The notes: generated by a model not told the origin, from the sequence alone. Numbered from the stretch's first letter, positions 44,544-53,605 are shown. The stretch is 64,000 bases of DNA from Candidatus Poribacteria bacterium (GCA_958295945.1 OY282386.1:3466204-3530203); one strand, 5' to 3'. Numbers and translations are program-made.

Positions 44544-45110
44544 CTATTCAAAAAGTTCTGCAACCTGACAAGTGAATCCTTCAACTACCTCTTCACCACT
44601 AAGTGTGTCATTCCGTGTGAGTAGTGTGATGTCTGTTTCAGAACGATATACATTTACGGTTTTGGAAGTCGGCTTAATCACCCATACTAACTGCGTCCCA
44701 GCCTCAAGGTATGCAAATGCCTTTTCTTCAACCCGGCGTAGTGTATCTGATGGAGAGACAACTTCAACAGCAAGATCTGGAGGAACTGGTGATGCTGTAC
44801 TAATGTCATCAGGAAATCGGTCTGTTGTTAAGTAGGCAATATCTGGGATTAGCAAACGTTCTCCAACCTTAAACCCTGTATCCATGAAGATATCTCCCAA
44901 TTGCTTTTCACGGACGTACATTCCTAAAGGTAAAAATAGATTTGTATTTATCTTGCCATGTTGTATTGATGCAGGCACAATAGGTATTAATTCTCCTTTT
45001 ATATATTCATAGCCCTCTAAATCACTCTCAAGGAATTCCGCCAATGTCATTTTTGGTATATCAGGTAGAAGTCTGTCGTGTGAGATGTGTTGTACTTCCT
45101 GAGCATTCAT
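44544..45110 (-). CDS. Uma2 family protein, array copy 4 (most diverged)
   Basis: A 188-residue Uma2 protein, first in transcription order. It starts MNAQEVQHISHDRLLPDIPK and differs most from the rest, but keeps LLIPDIAYLT and PPDLAVEVVSPSD and ends in the same tail FTCQVAELFE. The likely promoter of the array is in the 159 bp between this gene and the end of ppdK. Confidence 0.85.
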   Translation of the reverse strand: MNAQEVQHISHDRLLPDIPKMTLAEFLESDLEGYEYIKGELIPIVPASIQHGKINTNLFLPLGMYVREKQLGDIFMDTGFKVGERLLIPDIAYLTTDRFPDDISTASPVPPDLAVEVVSPSDTLRRVEEKAFAYLEAGTQLVWVIKPTSKTVNVYRSETDITLLTRNDTLSGEEVVEGFTCQVAELFE

Positions 45111-45200
45111 CTTTTGTTCTCCTATAATTTCTTTTTCTCATGTCAATTTACCACAATTTGATAATGAATTTCAACTGATTTTGTTTCATGGCAAATAAAC

Positions 45201-45242
45201 ATAAAAGTAAAGGTGTGTATGCAATTTATTACACACACACCT
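45201..45242 (-). terminator. probable terminator of ppdK
   Basis: On the minus strand AGGTGTGTGTG and CATACACACCT form a near-perfect stem around a 10-nt loop. It is followed by the T-rich TTTACTTTTAT. It lies 28 bp past the ppdK stop and before the Uma2 array. Confidence 0.65.
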
Positions 45243-45269
45243 ATATAGAATTGAGATAAGTTGCATCTA

Positions 45270-47903
45270 CTATGCTTTTGCTTCAATAACAGCCTGTGCT
45301 GCAGAAAGTCGAGCAATCGGTACACGGAACGGAGAACAAGATACATAATTGAAGTCCAATCCGTAACAGAATTTCACAGAATTCGGTTCACCACCGTGCT
45401 CTCCACAGATACCTACCTTCAGTTCAGGTCGTACAGACCGTCCTTTTTCACAACCGATTTGCAGTAAGCTGCCGACACCTTCTTGGTCTAATATTTGGAA
45501 GGGATCATATTCAAGTACGCCATTTTTAACATAATCGTCAAGGAATTTCACAGCGTCATCACGACTCATGCCAAATGTTGTTTGCGTTAGGTCGTTTGTG
45601 CCATAAGAGAAGAATTCGGCTTCAGCAGCGATCTTGTCTGCAGTGAGTGCAGCACGCGGCAGTTCAATCATCGTCCCAACAAGATATTCAACACGGGAAC
45701 CTGTTTCTTTGAACACCTCTTCCGCTGTGTCAACAACGACTTTGCGTTGCAATGAGAACTCATTGATATGTCCAACAAGTGGAATCATAATTTCTGGTAA
45801 AATCTTTATACCACGTTTGGAAACATCAACAGCAGCTTCAAAGATTGCTCGTGCTTGCATTTCTGTTATCTCTGGATAGACGATACCGAGTCGGCATCCA
45901 CGATGTCCCAGCATTGGATTGAACTCATGCAATTCTTCAACGCGTTCACGAAGTTTTTGTGCATCTACATTAATTCTTTCAGCAAGTTCTTTGATTTCTG
46001 ATTCGTTTTTTGGTAGAAACTCGTGCAATGGTGGGTCAAGTGTACGAATAGTTACAGGATACCCGACCATCGCTTCAAAGATACCGATGAAATCTTTGCG
46101 TTGATGTGCTAACAGTTTTGCCAATGCCTGTTTACGTTCTATCGTATCATCGGCAAGGATCATCTCTCTAACAGCATCAATACCTGTTCCGAAGAACATA
46201 TGTTCAGTACGACAGAGTCCTATACCTTCTGCTCCAAATTCTCTGGCAGTCTTTGCATCATCGGGTGTATCGGCATTTGTCCGAACATCCAATGTCCGCA
46301 CATCATCTGCCCACTCCATTAGAGTACCGAATTGTCCACTCAATTCAGGTTGAATGAGAGAAACTTGTCCCTTAAGCACATCTCCAGTGGATCCGTTGAG
46401 TGTGATAAAATCACCTTCAGCGTATCGATTTCCACCCGCAATAAATTCCAAAGATTCTTCATTGATAAATAGGTCAGAACATCCAGCAACACAACATTTT
46501 CCCATACCACGGGCAACCACAGCTGCGTGACTTGTCATACCACCACGTGCAGTAAGAATACCTTCTGCTGCATCCATGCCTCCGATATCTTCTGGTGATG
46601 TTTCGGTGCGGACGAGGATTACTTTTTCACCTTTTGCAGCCATTTCTTCTGCGCGAAGTGCTGTAAAGACGACTTTTCCTACTGCTGCACCCGGTGATGC
46701 TGGCAATCCCTGAGCAATCACCTCAACAGATGCGTCAGGGTCAACACTTGGGTGTAATAATTGATCCAGATCATTGGCAGGAACACGCGTCAATGCGGTT
46801 TCTTTATCTATCAAACCTTCCTCAACCATCTCTACTGCAATACGAACAGCAGCTTGACCTGTGCGTTTACCATTCCGTGTTTGAAGCATATAGAGGGTGC
46901 CGTCTTGAATTGTGAACTCTACATCCTGCATATCCTTGTAGTGCTTCTCTAATTTCAAACCGATGCCTACCAATTCATCATACGCTTCAGAATTTATATT
47001 TCTCAACTCAGAGATTGGCAATGGAGTTCGGATACCTGCAACAACATCTTCGCCTTGTGCGTTCATCAAGAATTCGCCATAGAACTGATTCGCACCCGTT
47101 GATGGATTCCGTGAAAAAGCAACTCCTGTTCCAGAACTGCCACCCATGTTACCGAATACCATCGCCTGAACATTAACGGCAGTGCGTCCAAGCTCTTCAG
47201 ATATGTCGTTGATTCGGCGGTACGTAATTGCCCGTGGATTACCTGAAGATTCAAACACAGCATCACGCGCCATGTCTAACTGACGACGGGGCTCATCGGG
47301 GAAATCATTACCCGTTTTCTGTTTGATGATAGTCTTGAATTCTTTGACAAGGTCTGACAGATCGGATGCATCTAATTCAGTATCTAATGTCACACCTTTA
47401 TCTTCTTTCTTTTCTTCAAGCAGGTGTTCAAACGCGGCGTGGTCAACATCTAACACTACGTTACCGAACATCTGAACAAATCTACGATACGCATCGTAAG
47501 AAAACCGCTCGTTACCAGACTTAGCAATGAGTCCTTTCACGGCATCATCATTCAATCCGAGATTTAGGATTGTGTCCATCATACCGGGCATTGAGACTGC
47601 AGCACCTGAACGAACTGACAAAAGCATCGGATTCTCAGTATCTCCGAACTGCACATCAAGTACATCTTCCAATTTCTGAATGTTCTCGGTTATCTGTTGG
47701 TCAAGACCACTTGGATACTTCATATTGTTATCATAATAGAATTTGCATACTTCAGTGGAGATGGTGAATCCTGGTGGCACTGGAATGCCGAGAGTAGACA
47801 TTTCAGCAAGGTTTGCGCCTTTCCCACCGAGTAGGAGACGCATCGTTGCATTTCCTTCGGATTCATCGCCTCCAAAGAAGTAAACATACTTTGGTTGTGA
47901 CAT
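45270..47903 (-). CDS. ppdK: pyruvate, phosphate dikinase
   Basis: An 877-residue enzyme that interconverts pyruvate, ATP and phosphate with PEP, AMP and pyrophosphate. The N-terminal ATP-grasp domain starts KYVYFFGGDESEGNATMRLL and has SVRSGAAVSMPGMMDT. The phosphotransfer His is His459 (GGMTSHAAVVARGMGK). The C-terminal PEP/pyruvate barrel contains YPVTIRTLDPPLHEFLP and ends near KVGICGEHGGEP with the catalytic Cys. Length matches the family. AGGAGG precedes the ATG. It is monocistronic here, with its own terminator. It would support gluconeogenesis or pyrophosphate-based glycolysis. Confidence 0.96.
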   Translation of the reverse strand: MSQPKYVYFFGGDESEGNATMRLLLGGKGANLAEMSTLGIPVPPGFTISTEVCKFYYDNNMKYPSGLDQQITENIQKLEDVLDVQFGDTENPMLLSVRSGAAVSMPGMMDTILNLGLNDDAVKGLIAKSGNERFSYDAYRRFVQMFGNVVLDVDHAAFEHLLEEKKEDKGVTLDTELDASDLSDLVKEFKTIIKQKTGNDFPDEPRRQLDMARDAVFESSGNPRAITYRRINDISEELGRTAVNVQAMVFGNMGGSSGTGVAFSRNPSTGANQFYGEFLMNAQGEDVVAGIRTPLPISELRNINSEAYDELVGIGLKLEKHYKDMQDVEFTIQDGTLYMLQTRNGKRTGQAAVRIAVEMVEEGLIDKETALTRVPANDLDQLLHPSVDPDASVEVIAQGLPASPGAAVGKVVFTALRAEEMAAKGEKVILVRTETSPEDIGGMDAAEGILTARGGMTSHAAVVARGMGKCCVAGCSDLFINEESLEFIAGGNRYAEGDFITLNGSTGDVLKGQVSLIQPELSGQFGTLMEWADDVRTLDVRTNADTPDDAKTAREFGAEGIGLCRTEHMFFGTGIDAVREMILADDTIERKQALAKLLAHQRKDFIGIFEAMVGYPVTIRTLDPPLHEFLPKNESEIKELAERINVDAQKLRERVEELHEFNPMLGHRGCRLGIVYPEITEMQARAIFEAAVDVSKRGIKILPEIMIPLVGHINEFSLQRKVVVDTAEEVFKETGSRVEYLVGTMIELPRAALTADKIAAEAEFFSYGTNDLTQTTFGMSRDDAVKFLDDYVKNGVLEYDPFQILDQEGVGSLLQIGCEKGRSVRPELKVGICGEHGGEPNSVKFCYGLDFNYVSCSPFRVPIARLSAAQAVIEAKA

Positions 47904-48059
47904 TAAATTCCTCCTAATTTAACCTCTTCATACTGTAAATTCTGTTGTTATCTATTAGCACTATATCATTCAAAAAAGTCCAATCTATAACTCAAATTAT
48001 AAAGCACTATGACGAAAAAGTCAATGAAAATCGGAGGGAACGTGTGTATTGTTCTATCT

Positions 48060-48447
48060 GTGTCTTGTTAGGAAACGGCATTGAGCGCATTATCAAGATC
48101 TTCTTTGAATTGGTTTTCATAATCTGTGTCTTTTATATGATGTTGGTGGAGTTAACGAAAAATAGGAAGTTGTGGTAACCATGTTCATACAGGCAGAGAA
48201 TTAAGTCCTCTATGATGAGTGTTTTACCGCTGCTTGTTGCCATGTTGAATAGTAGATGTACGGGGTTTCCTTATTGGGATAGTCGTTATTTAAGCAGTAA
48301 ATGAATCTTGCGAAAGCATCTGTTTGTTATTCATGAAGTTCAAAGATTGGGTTTAGGTTTTGTGAAATGGAATCGGTGATTTCAGGTTTAGGAACCCCAT
48401 AATGAGATGCTATAGAAAGTTGTTCGTGTAGGAATGGTTGCTGCATT
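48060..48447 (-). pseudogene. decayed N-terminal part of a type III Res/helicase gene
   Basis: Starting at 48447 the reading is MQQPFLHEQLSIASHYGVPK, then a stop where the family has Tyr. The same frame continues QTDAFARFIYCLNNDYPNKE. It then shifts by one base, and the new frame reads LLFNMATSSGKTLIIEDLIL with a Walker A, then NFLFFVNSTNII. Homology ends near 48070. The pattern is that of the N-terminus of Res subunits. One stop, one shift and loss of about 90% of the gene show it is dead. It fills most of the 570-bp gap after ppdK; a plus-strand frame there is not convincing. Confidence 0.7.
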
Positions 48448-48473
48448 TTTTGTTTGTTATTTGTTGATTATAT

Positions 48474-48965
48474 TTAAATAATCCATTTTTCTCTCTTTAT
48501 TAATTCCACTAAATTTATCCATTCTATATTGAAATGCAAACAAACATCGGGGATGTGTGGTCTCTTTATATTATCTGTAGGTTTTTCTTCTGTTACAACA
48601 ATACCCTGATCATAAATGAGTGCTAATGCGATACACCAAGGATCTCCTCCAGATTTCTGTCTCCGAGTGTCTATGAGTCTCGGATATTCAGTTAGTATCT
48701 CACGGACTCTTTCTTGGATAGATTCATCAATTGGGACATGCAAAAATCGTTTTAATTGATTCTGATTGAACCATTTCTTTACTTCTGAATTCTTGACTGT
48801 TTCTTCATAAATGACTTGTGTCATTTTTAGTCTATGACTTTGTATCAGTATCTTTACCTTAGCCCACAATGTCGGAAAATAATCAATAGGATATCGTTCA
48901 TGAAACGCAGCAAAAAATGCGCTGGTATCAAAACTGTAGATTTCATGTTCAAATAGTGTATTCAT
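48474..48965 (-). CDS. PIN-like protein of the DUF4411 type, probable toxin
   Basis: A 163-residue protein. The N-terminal acid is in IYSFDTSAFFAAFHERYPID, the central Glu in IYEETVKN, and late acids in SGGDPWCIALALIYDQGIVV and TEEKPTDN. This is the DUF4411 layout, a PIN-related fold. Its start overlaps the stop of the upstream ImmA/XRE gene as ATGA. Pairs of this kind are considered toxin-antitoxin units, with this protein as the nuclease. Confidence 0.8.
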   Translation of the reverse strand: MNTLFEHEIYSFDTSAFFAAFHERYPIDYFPTLWAKVKILIQSHRLKMTQVIYEETVKNSEVKKWFNQNQLKRFLHVPIDESIQERVREILTEYPRLIDTRRQKSGGDPWCIALALIYDQGIVVTEEKPTDNIKRPHIPDVCLHFNIEWINLVELIKREKWII

Positions 48966-50134
48966 GCGAAAATGGCACTTTCAATTTTAGCAAGATGTTT
49001 TGTGTTACAATTGGAAAAAACAGAGGTTAAACCAGCGAGCGTGATTTTTTCCTCATAATAAGCAGTGAAAGCGGTACGTGCAAAAAACTCACCAAAAGCA
49101 TTAAGTAACCGAGTATGATAATGTGGAAATCCTTTAGATTTTTGATTGGTATCGTTATACTCTTTTTCTTGTTCTAATCTAAACTTTTGGTACTTTTGAT
49201 TTGTAATCTTTTTGAGTGTTAACAACCTCCGCATAATGACTTCAGTGCTCACACGGAAGTAATGACTTGCTTCGGTTAACAATTTCGAATTGAAGGGGTG
49301 ATCTACTACTTTTAATAACTCTTTTTTAGGAACTAACACTTCTGCTGCAACTTGATTGCAGAATACCTCCACAGGGTCCACATTTTGAAAACTGACATCC
49401 TCGTAGTTCATATTCTGAATGATACTTTCTCCAAGTGCTATATGTACTAACTCGTGAATAATCGTAAAAATCCGTCCGTTAGGACTGTCTTGAGAATTTA
49501 AAACGATAACAGGAAATGGTTTCTGTGCAATGCAAAACCCTCGAAAAGTATTCAGTTGAACAGAAAGGTGTGCGTTAGCAGAAGTTTGACACACCAGAAT
49601 ACCTTTTGACTCGACAGTCCTTTTCCAAAACTTTAATATTTTATAACGATCCTTGGTTCGTGGGAGTTTTTCAGTATTGATATTTAGAAATTTCCTTATT
49701 TTCTCGGCAGCGCGCATGGGTGCTTCATTGCGATTGACCTTTAATGTCACTTCAGGAAAAGGCATTTCTAACAATTCATAAAATTCAATCAATGTCTCAC
49801 GTCTATCAAAAACTTCAAGGACATTCGCTTTCAATCTATAGTTCTGCTCATTATCGGGAGCAGCTGCCTGCGGTAATACTCGATAATCAGTAAGAGGACT
49901 AAAATCCTTGGGTGGTTTTGGTAAGTAGAAAATAGAAATATGAGTCCTATAGATATTTGCAATCTTTTTTAACTGCGCGAAGGTCGGCCGATCTTTACCG
50001 TTTTCCCAATCTTCAAGACGTTCTGGATTTATATTTAACTTTTCCGCTGCATCTTCAAGGTCCAATTTGATGCGTCTTTCCCGCGCCCACTTAAGGACAT
50101 CAGGCGTAATGAGTGCTTTGACAGATTTAGCCAT
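48962..50134 (-). CDS. XRE-type regulator fused to ImmA/IrrE metallopeptidase
   Basis: A 390-residue protein. The first 70 residues contain a Cro/C1-type helix-turn-helix (EDAAEKLNINPERLEDWENG). The central part has the zinc protease motif HELVH in FTIIHELVHIALGES, with a downstream FCNQVAAEVLVPK segment giving the third ligand. Such proteins act as protease-regulators of mobile elements or as the antitoxin of the following gene. ATG at 50134 is preferred; a TTG lies 21 bases upstream. It is translationally coupled to the DUF4411 gene. Confidence 0.87.
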   Translation of the reverse strand: MAKSVKALITPDVLKWARERRIKLDLEDAAEKLNINPERLEDWENGKDRPTFAQLKKIANIYRTHISIFYLPKPPKDFSPLTDYRVLPQAAAPDNEQNYRLKANVLEVFDRRETLIEFYELLEMPFPEVTLKVNRNEAPMRAAEKIRKFLNINTEKLPRTKDRYKILKFWKRTVESKGILVCQTSANAHLSVQLNTFRGFCIAQKPFPVIVLNSQDSPNGRIFTIIHELVHIALGESIIQNMNYEDVSFQNVDPVEVFCNQVAAEVLVPKKELLKVVDHPFNSKLLTEASHYFRVSTEVIMRRLLTLKKITNQKYQKFRLEQEKEYNDTNQKSKGFPHYHTRLLNAFGEFFARTAFTAYYEEKITLAGLTSVFSNCNTKHLAKIESAIFA

Positions 50135-50215
50135 GGTACATATACCTACGCTCAAGTTAAACGATTTTTCGTTAAACTCCGAGAACTTACAGATTAATTA
50201 ACTAATAGAGGCAAC

Positions 50216-50334
50216 TATAGTAAAGTTTAGAATTAAGAAGACATTTCAATGCACTTGCAAGTACCACAAGTCCCGTAGGGGCGAGGTTTCCTCGCCCTCT
50301 GAGACGTGTCCTATTAATTGTCCATTCCACTATA
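50216..50334. repeat. 119-bp TATAGT-ended small mobile element, copy A
   Basis: The element is identical base for base to 51354-51472. Its ends read TATAGT and ACTATA, with imperfect inverted repeats of about 27 bp. The centre holds a hairpin GGGCGAGG-TTT-CCTCGCCC (50279-50297). The ends match those of the IS630 element at 191-1103, so that transposase could move it. Confidence 0.85.
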
Positions 50335-50382
50335 AATTAACACATACTGTTTGGTGTGAATTAAAGTATAACATAAAAGTGG

Positions 50383-50544
50383 TTAGTTGTCAAGATACAA
50401 TTTTCGCAACCGTAAGAGATTGTGGTCAAGTTGCCATGCACTATCTTTGACTGCTGCTGGGAGGAGTTCACCTGATTCGTCTGTAAATTCGGGGTTGGTT
50501 TTAAGGATTGCAATTAGTCTATCGTTGAAGTTTTGTTGTGACAT
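50383..50544 (-). pseudogene. small frame resembling the N-terminus of a type III Mod methylase
   Basis: A 53-residue frame starts MSQQNFNDRLIAILKTNPEF and goes on TDESGELLPAAVKDSAWQLD. This resembles the N-terminal helix bundle of some type III DNA methylases, after which the gene is missing. It has no clear ribosome site. It lies 21 bp after the membrane protein gene, inside the cassette flanked by the two identical 119-bp elements. It could instead be a free-standing small protein. Confidence 0.45.
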
Positions 50545-50565
50545 ACATAATTTCTTTATAGGTTG

Positions 50566-50991
50566 TTATCCGTTAGGTTCTTCATTCTTTTCTGATGTCT
50601 TGGGTAGTGTCTCTGGTTTTTCTGTAATCTGAATATCAGTAATCTGTCCGTTTATTCTACTTCTGATAACTGATACTATTTCCTTAAGTGATGTCCGTGT
50701 TCGCCACCAATTAAGCATAAGGTAACTACCAAATAAAAGACCTACTACGATGATAAATGTAAATATTGTTTTCGCGAGATCCCATTTAAAATCTGCTGTT
50801 GCAATAGCAGCTATACATGTCAATGCTGTAGAAAACAGAAAAATTGCAAAATTGAACTGTAATGTTCCTCCTGCTCCTTTTTCTAATAACTCTAACTCGT
50901 GCTCCTTGACTTCATATATATTCAGAGAATCAACTCTGCCCCGTCTTATAAGAGGCTTTTCATCGCTTTGAGGAGAGTTTAGATCATGCAT
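50566..50991 (-). CDS. two-helix membrane protein of unknown function
   Basis: A 141-residue protein with a polar N-terminal 40 residues (SPQSDEKPLIRRGRVDSLNI), two membrane helices (about 48-66, FAIFLFSTALTCIAAIATA; and 74-95, TIFTFIIVVGLLFGSYLML) and a charged C-terminal tail. No family recognised. It starts 1 bp after the stop of the Cas2-like gene, with AGGAGAAA inside that gene's end, so the two are co-translated. Confidence 0.65.
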   Translation of the reverse strand: MHDLNSPQSDEKPLIRRGRVDSLNIYEVKEHELELLEKGAGGTLQFNFAIFLFSTALTCIAAIATADFKWDLAKTIFTFIIVVGLLFGSYLMLNWWRTRTSLKEIVSVIRSRINGQITDIQITEKPETLPKTSEKNEEPNG

Positions 50992-50992
50992 T

Positions 50993-51262
50993 TTACAATT
51001 TCTCCTTTAGCCATTCACTATTTTTAGTATTATACGGATTTGTCCATGCAGCCTCTATTCCAGACCGAATAACGAATATTCTATCCGATTCAGAAATATC
51101 CTTATTCAAAAAATCTCGAATCTGAACCGCACTTTGGTCAGAAATTACAGCCCAACAATTGTCGTGAATAGGGCAATAACCACTATATTGTTTAAGCTTT
51201 TCTTTAAGCTGATTTTGTTTAGAAGCATCAGACACTTCAAATGTAACAATATAAGTTGTCAT
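50993..51262 (-). CDS. small Cas2-like/SinR-type ferredoxin-fold protein
   Basis: An 89-residue protein, MTTYIVTFEVSDASKQNQLK, with NCWAVISDQSAVQIRDFLNK, then DRIFVIRSGIEAAW. This is a small ferredoxin-like fold close to Cas2 and to the SinR-type proteins that occur outside CRISPR loci. No Cas1 and no repeat array are present, so an adaptation role is unlikely. It heads a two-gene unit with a membrane protein, bounded by identical mobile elements. Confidence 0.65.
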   Translation of the reverse strand: MTTYIVTFEVSDASKQNQLKEKLKQYSGYCPIHDNCWAVISDQSAVQIRDFLNKDISESDRIFVIRSGIEAAWTNPYNTKNSEWLKEKL

Positions 51263-51353
51263 TCTATTTTCCTGAATTGTGAAATGTTAAAGCTCCGACA
51301 GGCCCCAAAGCACATCAAGTTTACCGTAGGTCAGAGAAAAGGTTAAGGATAAA

Positions 51354-51472
51354 TATAGTAAAGTTTAGAATTAAGAAGACATTTCAATGCACTTGCAAGT
51401 ACCACAAGTCCCGTAGGGGCGAGGTTTCCTCGCCCTCTGAGACGTGTCCTATTAATTGTCCATTCCACTATA
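51354..51472. repeat. 119-bp TATAGT-ended small mobile element, copy B
   Basis: Identical to copy A at 50216-50334 in the same orientation, 1138 bp away. It lies directly upstream of the Cas2-like/membrane unit and just past the 3' end of pafA, where its hairpin (51417-51435) could act on the ends of both transcripts. Confidence 0.85.
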
Positions 51473-51529
51473 AAGAGAAAGTCGGCAACGTTATGTCCAT
51501 TGTATACGTCTTATTCGGATGTTTTAGTA

Positions 51530-52891
51530 TTATATTGAATAAATCATTCGACTTGCTTCTTCAAATTCTGGTTCAAGTGGATCTGTAGATAGATATAGTT
51601 TCTGATACGGTTCATATAATTGGATATAACTCCAATTGACACCACATAAGAGTTTACCGTTATTTACGAGTTTGATAAATCTTCCACGAAACTTCGCACG
51701 AGTGCGTTCTGGTGGCACATGCATCGCTTGACGAATCTGGTTATCATCTAAGATCCTTTCCGTTAATCCTCTTTTTTCCGCCTTATAATATACGCTGGAA
51801 TCCTGACGTATATTGTGGTATTCTAAATCTAAACGTCGGACTTCGGCTGAGTTCCAGTCTAATGAACTACGACTGACATAAGCCTCAAGCCACTTTCGTT
51901 TGATGACCCAATCAAGTTCACGGTCCAATTGCATTGGATTGTCCTCAAGACGTGTCATCACATATTCCCATCGAGACATGACTTCATCAGTGGTAGGATC
52001 AGATTCTGCTTGCTCAAGATACCGTTTGGCGCATTCAAAGTATTGCCATTGAAGTTCAATCGCAGATAGACGTTTACCATTTTCAAGTTCTATGAGGCGT
52101 TTACAGGAGATATCCTCAGAAATTTCGTGAATTGCTTGAACAGAGTTTCGTAGGGCAAAACGTTCTGTGATAAAATGATCTTCTATCATTCGCAGGATAA
52201 TACCAGTTGTTCCTACCTTCAAAAACGTTGACAATTCGGACATATTGGAATCGCCAACAATGACGTGCAATCGTCTATATTTCTCTCTGTCTGCATGGGG
52301 TTCATCTCGCGTGTTGATAATACCGCGTGCAGTTGTTGTTGCTATGGATATTTCTTCTCGGATGTGTTGTGCACGCTGAGAAATCTCATAGAAGCCTTGG
52401 TCGCTTCGCTTAACTTTGCCTGCACCTGAATATATTTGTCGGGTGACAAAAAATGGAATGAGTTGCGATGCTAACTGCCGAAAACTAACCTTTTCGCGTT
52501 CCATCAGGTAGTTTTCATGACAGCCGTAAGTATTACCGACTGTATCTAAATTGTTCTTGAAGATGGAGATTTTTCCACGGAATCCATCTGTCTGCATCCT
52601 ACGTTCTGCTGTGGTAGCGAGACGGGTGACAATGCGTTCCCCTGCTTTATCGTGTGCAACAAGTTCAATAACATCATCACATTCTGGAGTCGCATATTCT
52701 GGATGGCATCCTATATCTTGATAAAACCTCGCACCGTTTTCCAAAAACACATCGGGATACATCCTACCCGAAATGATCTCGCGAAACAGATACATGACAA
52801 CATTCTGTACAGTAAGTTTTTTTCCTCTGTTTTTATCTGGGGTACAGATTATGCCGTATTCGGTTTCCAATCCGTATATTCTACGATGCAT
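51530..52891 (-). CDS. pafA: Pup-protein ligase PafA
   Basis: A 453-residue ATP-dependent ligase that joins the C-terminal Glu of Pup to substrate lysines. The nucleotide-site start is RIYGLETEYGIICTP, with the conserved FLENGARFYQDIGCHPEYAT and ECDDV. Other family blocks are FKNNLDTVGNTYGCHENYLM, IINTRDEPHADREKYRRLHV and IVGDSNMSE. It lacks the extra loop near residue 40 that marks Dop. The carboxylate-amine ligase fold is complete. Its start overlaps the prcA stop by 11 bp, so it is the last gene of the proteasome operon. Confidence 0.95.
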   Translation of the reverse strand: MHRRIYGLETEYGIICTPDKNRGKKLTVQNVVMYLFREIISGRMYPDVFLENGARFYQDIGCHPEYATPECDDVIELVAHDKAGERIVTRLATTAERRMQTDGFRGKISIFKNNLDTVGNTYGCHENYLMEREKVSFRQLASQLIPFFVTRQIYSGAGKVKRSDQGFYEISQRAQHIREEISIATTTARGIINTRDEPHADREKYRRLHVIVGDSNMSELSTFLKVGTTGIILRMIEDHFITERFALRNSVQAIHEISEDISCKRLIELENGKRLSAIELQWQYFECAKRYLEQAESDPTTDEVMSRWEYVMTRLEDNPMQLDRELDWVIKRKWLEAYVSRSSLDWNSAEVRRLDLEYHNIRQDSSVYYKAEKRGLTERILDDNQIRQAMHVPPERTRAKFRGRFIKLVNNGKLLCGVNWSYIQLYEPYQKLYLSTDPLEPEFEEASRMIYSI

Positions 52892-53591
52892 GATTAAATA
52901 TCTCTGCTATCTCTTCAGCGGTGAAACGACGAAACTTACGTCGTCCATTAGTTGCATCCAGACACCCAACCTCAATTGATTGTGGTGTTATCTGATACGG
53001 TTCTGATTCTTCTACCTCAATAGCCTCAAAAGTTCTTGATGCAAGTTGCATCGCTTCGGTTAAGTCCAACCCCTCATTATAAGTCTCATTTAACTTCTCG
53101 GTTATGGCCTCTGCTCTTCCTCCTATAACTGCAAACTTCTCCATTTCCTCATAAGTTCCATCAAATGCGATCTTGTAAATTTGGCTTCTCACATCCGGTT
53201 CTCCATCCACTTCACAAACGAGTAGTTCAATCTCAAGCGGTTTTACATCCCACGCTTGCGCAATTGCCATCATTTGTTGCGAATATAGATTTGTCAACCA
53301 TTTACCAGTCACATCTTCACGGTAATAGGTATATCCCTTCACCTCTGCCTCACGAATACCGACTACGCGAAGTGTTTCATATTCAGAGACACGACCTGTG
53401 GATGCAAGGGCAATTTTATCGTATATTTCAGAAACTTTGAAAATAGTTCTTCGCGGGTTCTCTGCTACCATTAGGAGACCGTTGTTATATTCCAATACAA
53501 CGACCTCTTTTGCTTGTCCTATGCCGCGATCAACAAATACCTTTTTATCTTCCCAAATCTGGTCAGGTGACACGTAATAAGGTGTTGACAT
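52881..53591 (-). CDS. prcA: 20S proteasome alpha subunit
   Basis: A 236-residue non-catalytic alpha subunit. It starts MSTPYYVSPDQIWEDKKVFV, the short N-terminal helix that gates the pore, and has YNNGLLMVAENPRRTIFKVS and IYDKIALASTGRVSEY, as in actinobacterial PrcA. Seven copies form each outer ring and receive the Arc tail. AGAGGAA precedes the ATG. A 156-bp inverted-repeat element separates it from prcB, which is unusual for this pair. It overlaps pafA by 11 bp. Confidence 0.93.
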   Translation of the reverse strand: MSTPYYVSPDQIWEDKKVFVDRGIGQAKEVVVLEYNNGLLMVAENPRRTIFKVSEIYDKIALASTGRVSEYETLRVVGIREAEVKGYTYYREDVTGKWLTNLYSQQMMAIAQAWDVKPLEIELLVCEVDGEPDVRSQIYKIAFDGTYEEMEKFAVIGGRAEAITEKLNETYNEGLDLTEAMQLASRTFEAIEVEESEPYQITPQSIEVGCLDATNGRRKFRRFTAEEIAEIFNHAS

Positions 53592-53605
53592 TTATTCCTC
53601 TAATC

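Noticed and set aside
42491-45110. Uma2 array as a misassembled repeat
   Set aside because: The four copies have clearly different middles, so they are real paralogues; a small error in copy number cannot be excluded.
47945-48178. 77-codon plus-strand frame
   Set aside because: It lies opposite the Res remnant, which explains the sequence better; no ribosome site.
50993-51262. Cas2 of a CRISPR system
   Set aside because: The fold is similar, but there is no Cas1, no other cas gene and no repeat-spacer array anywhere in the window.
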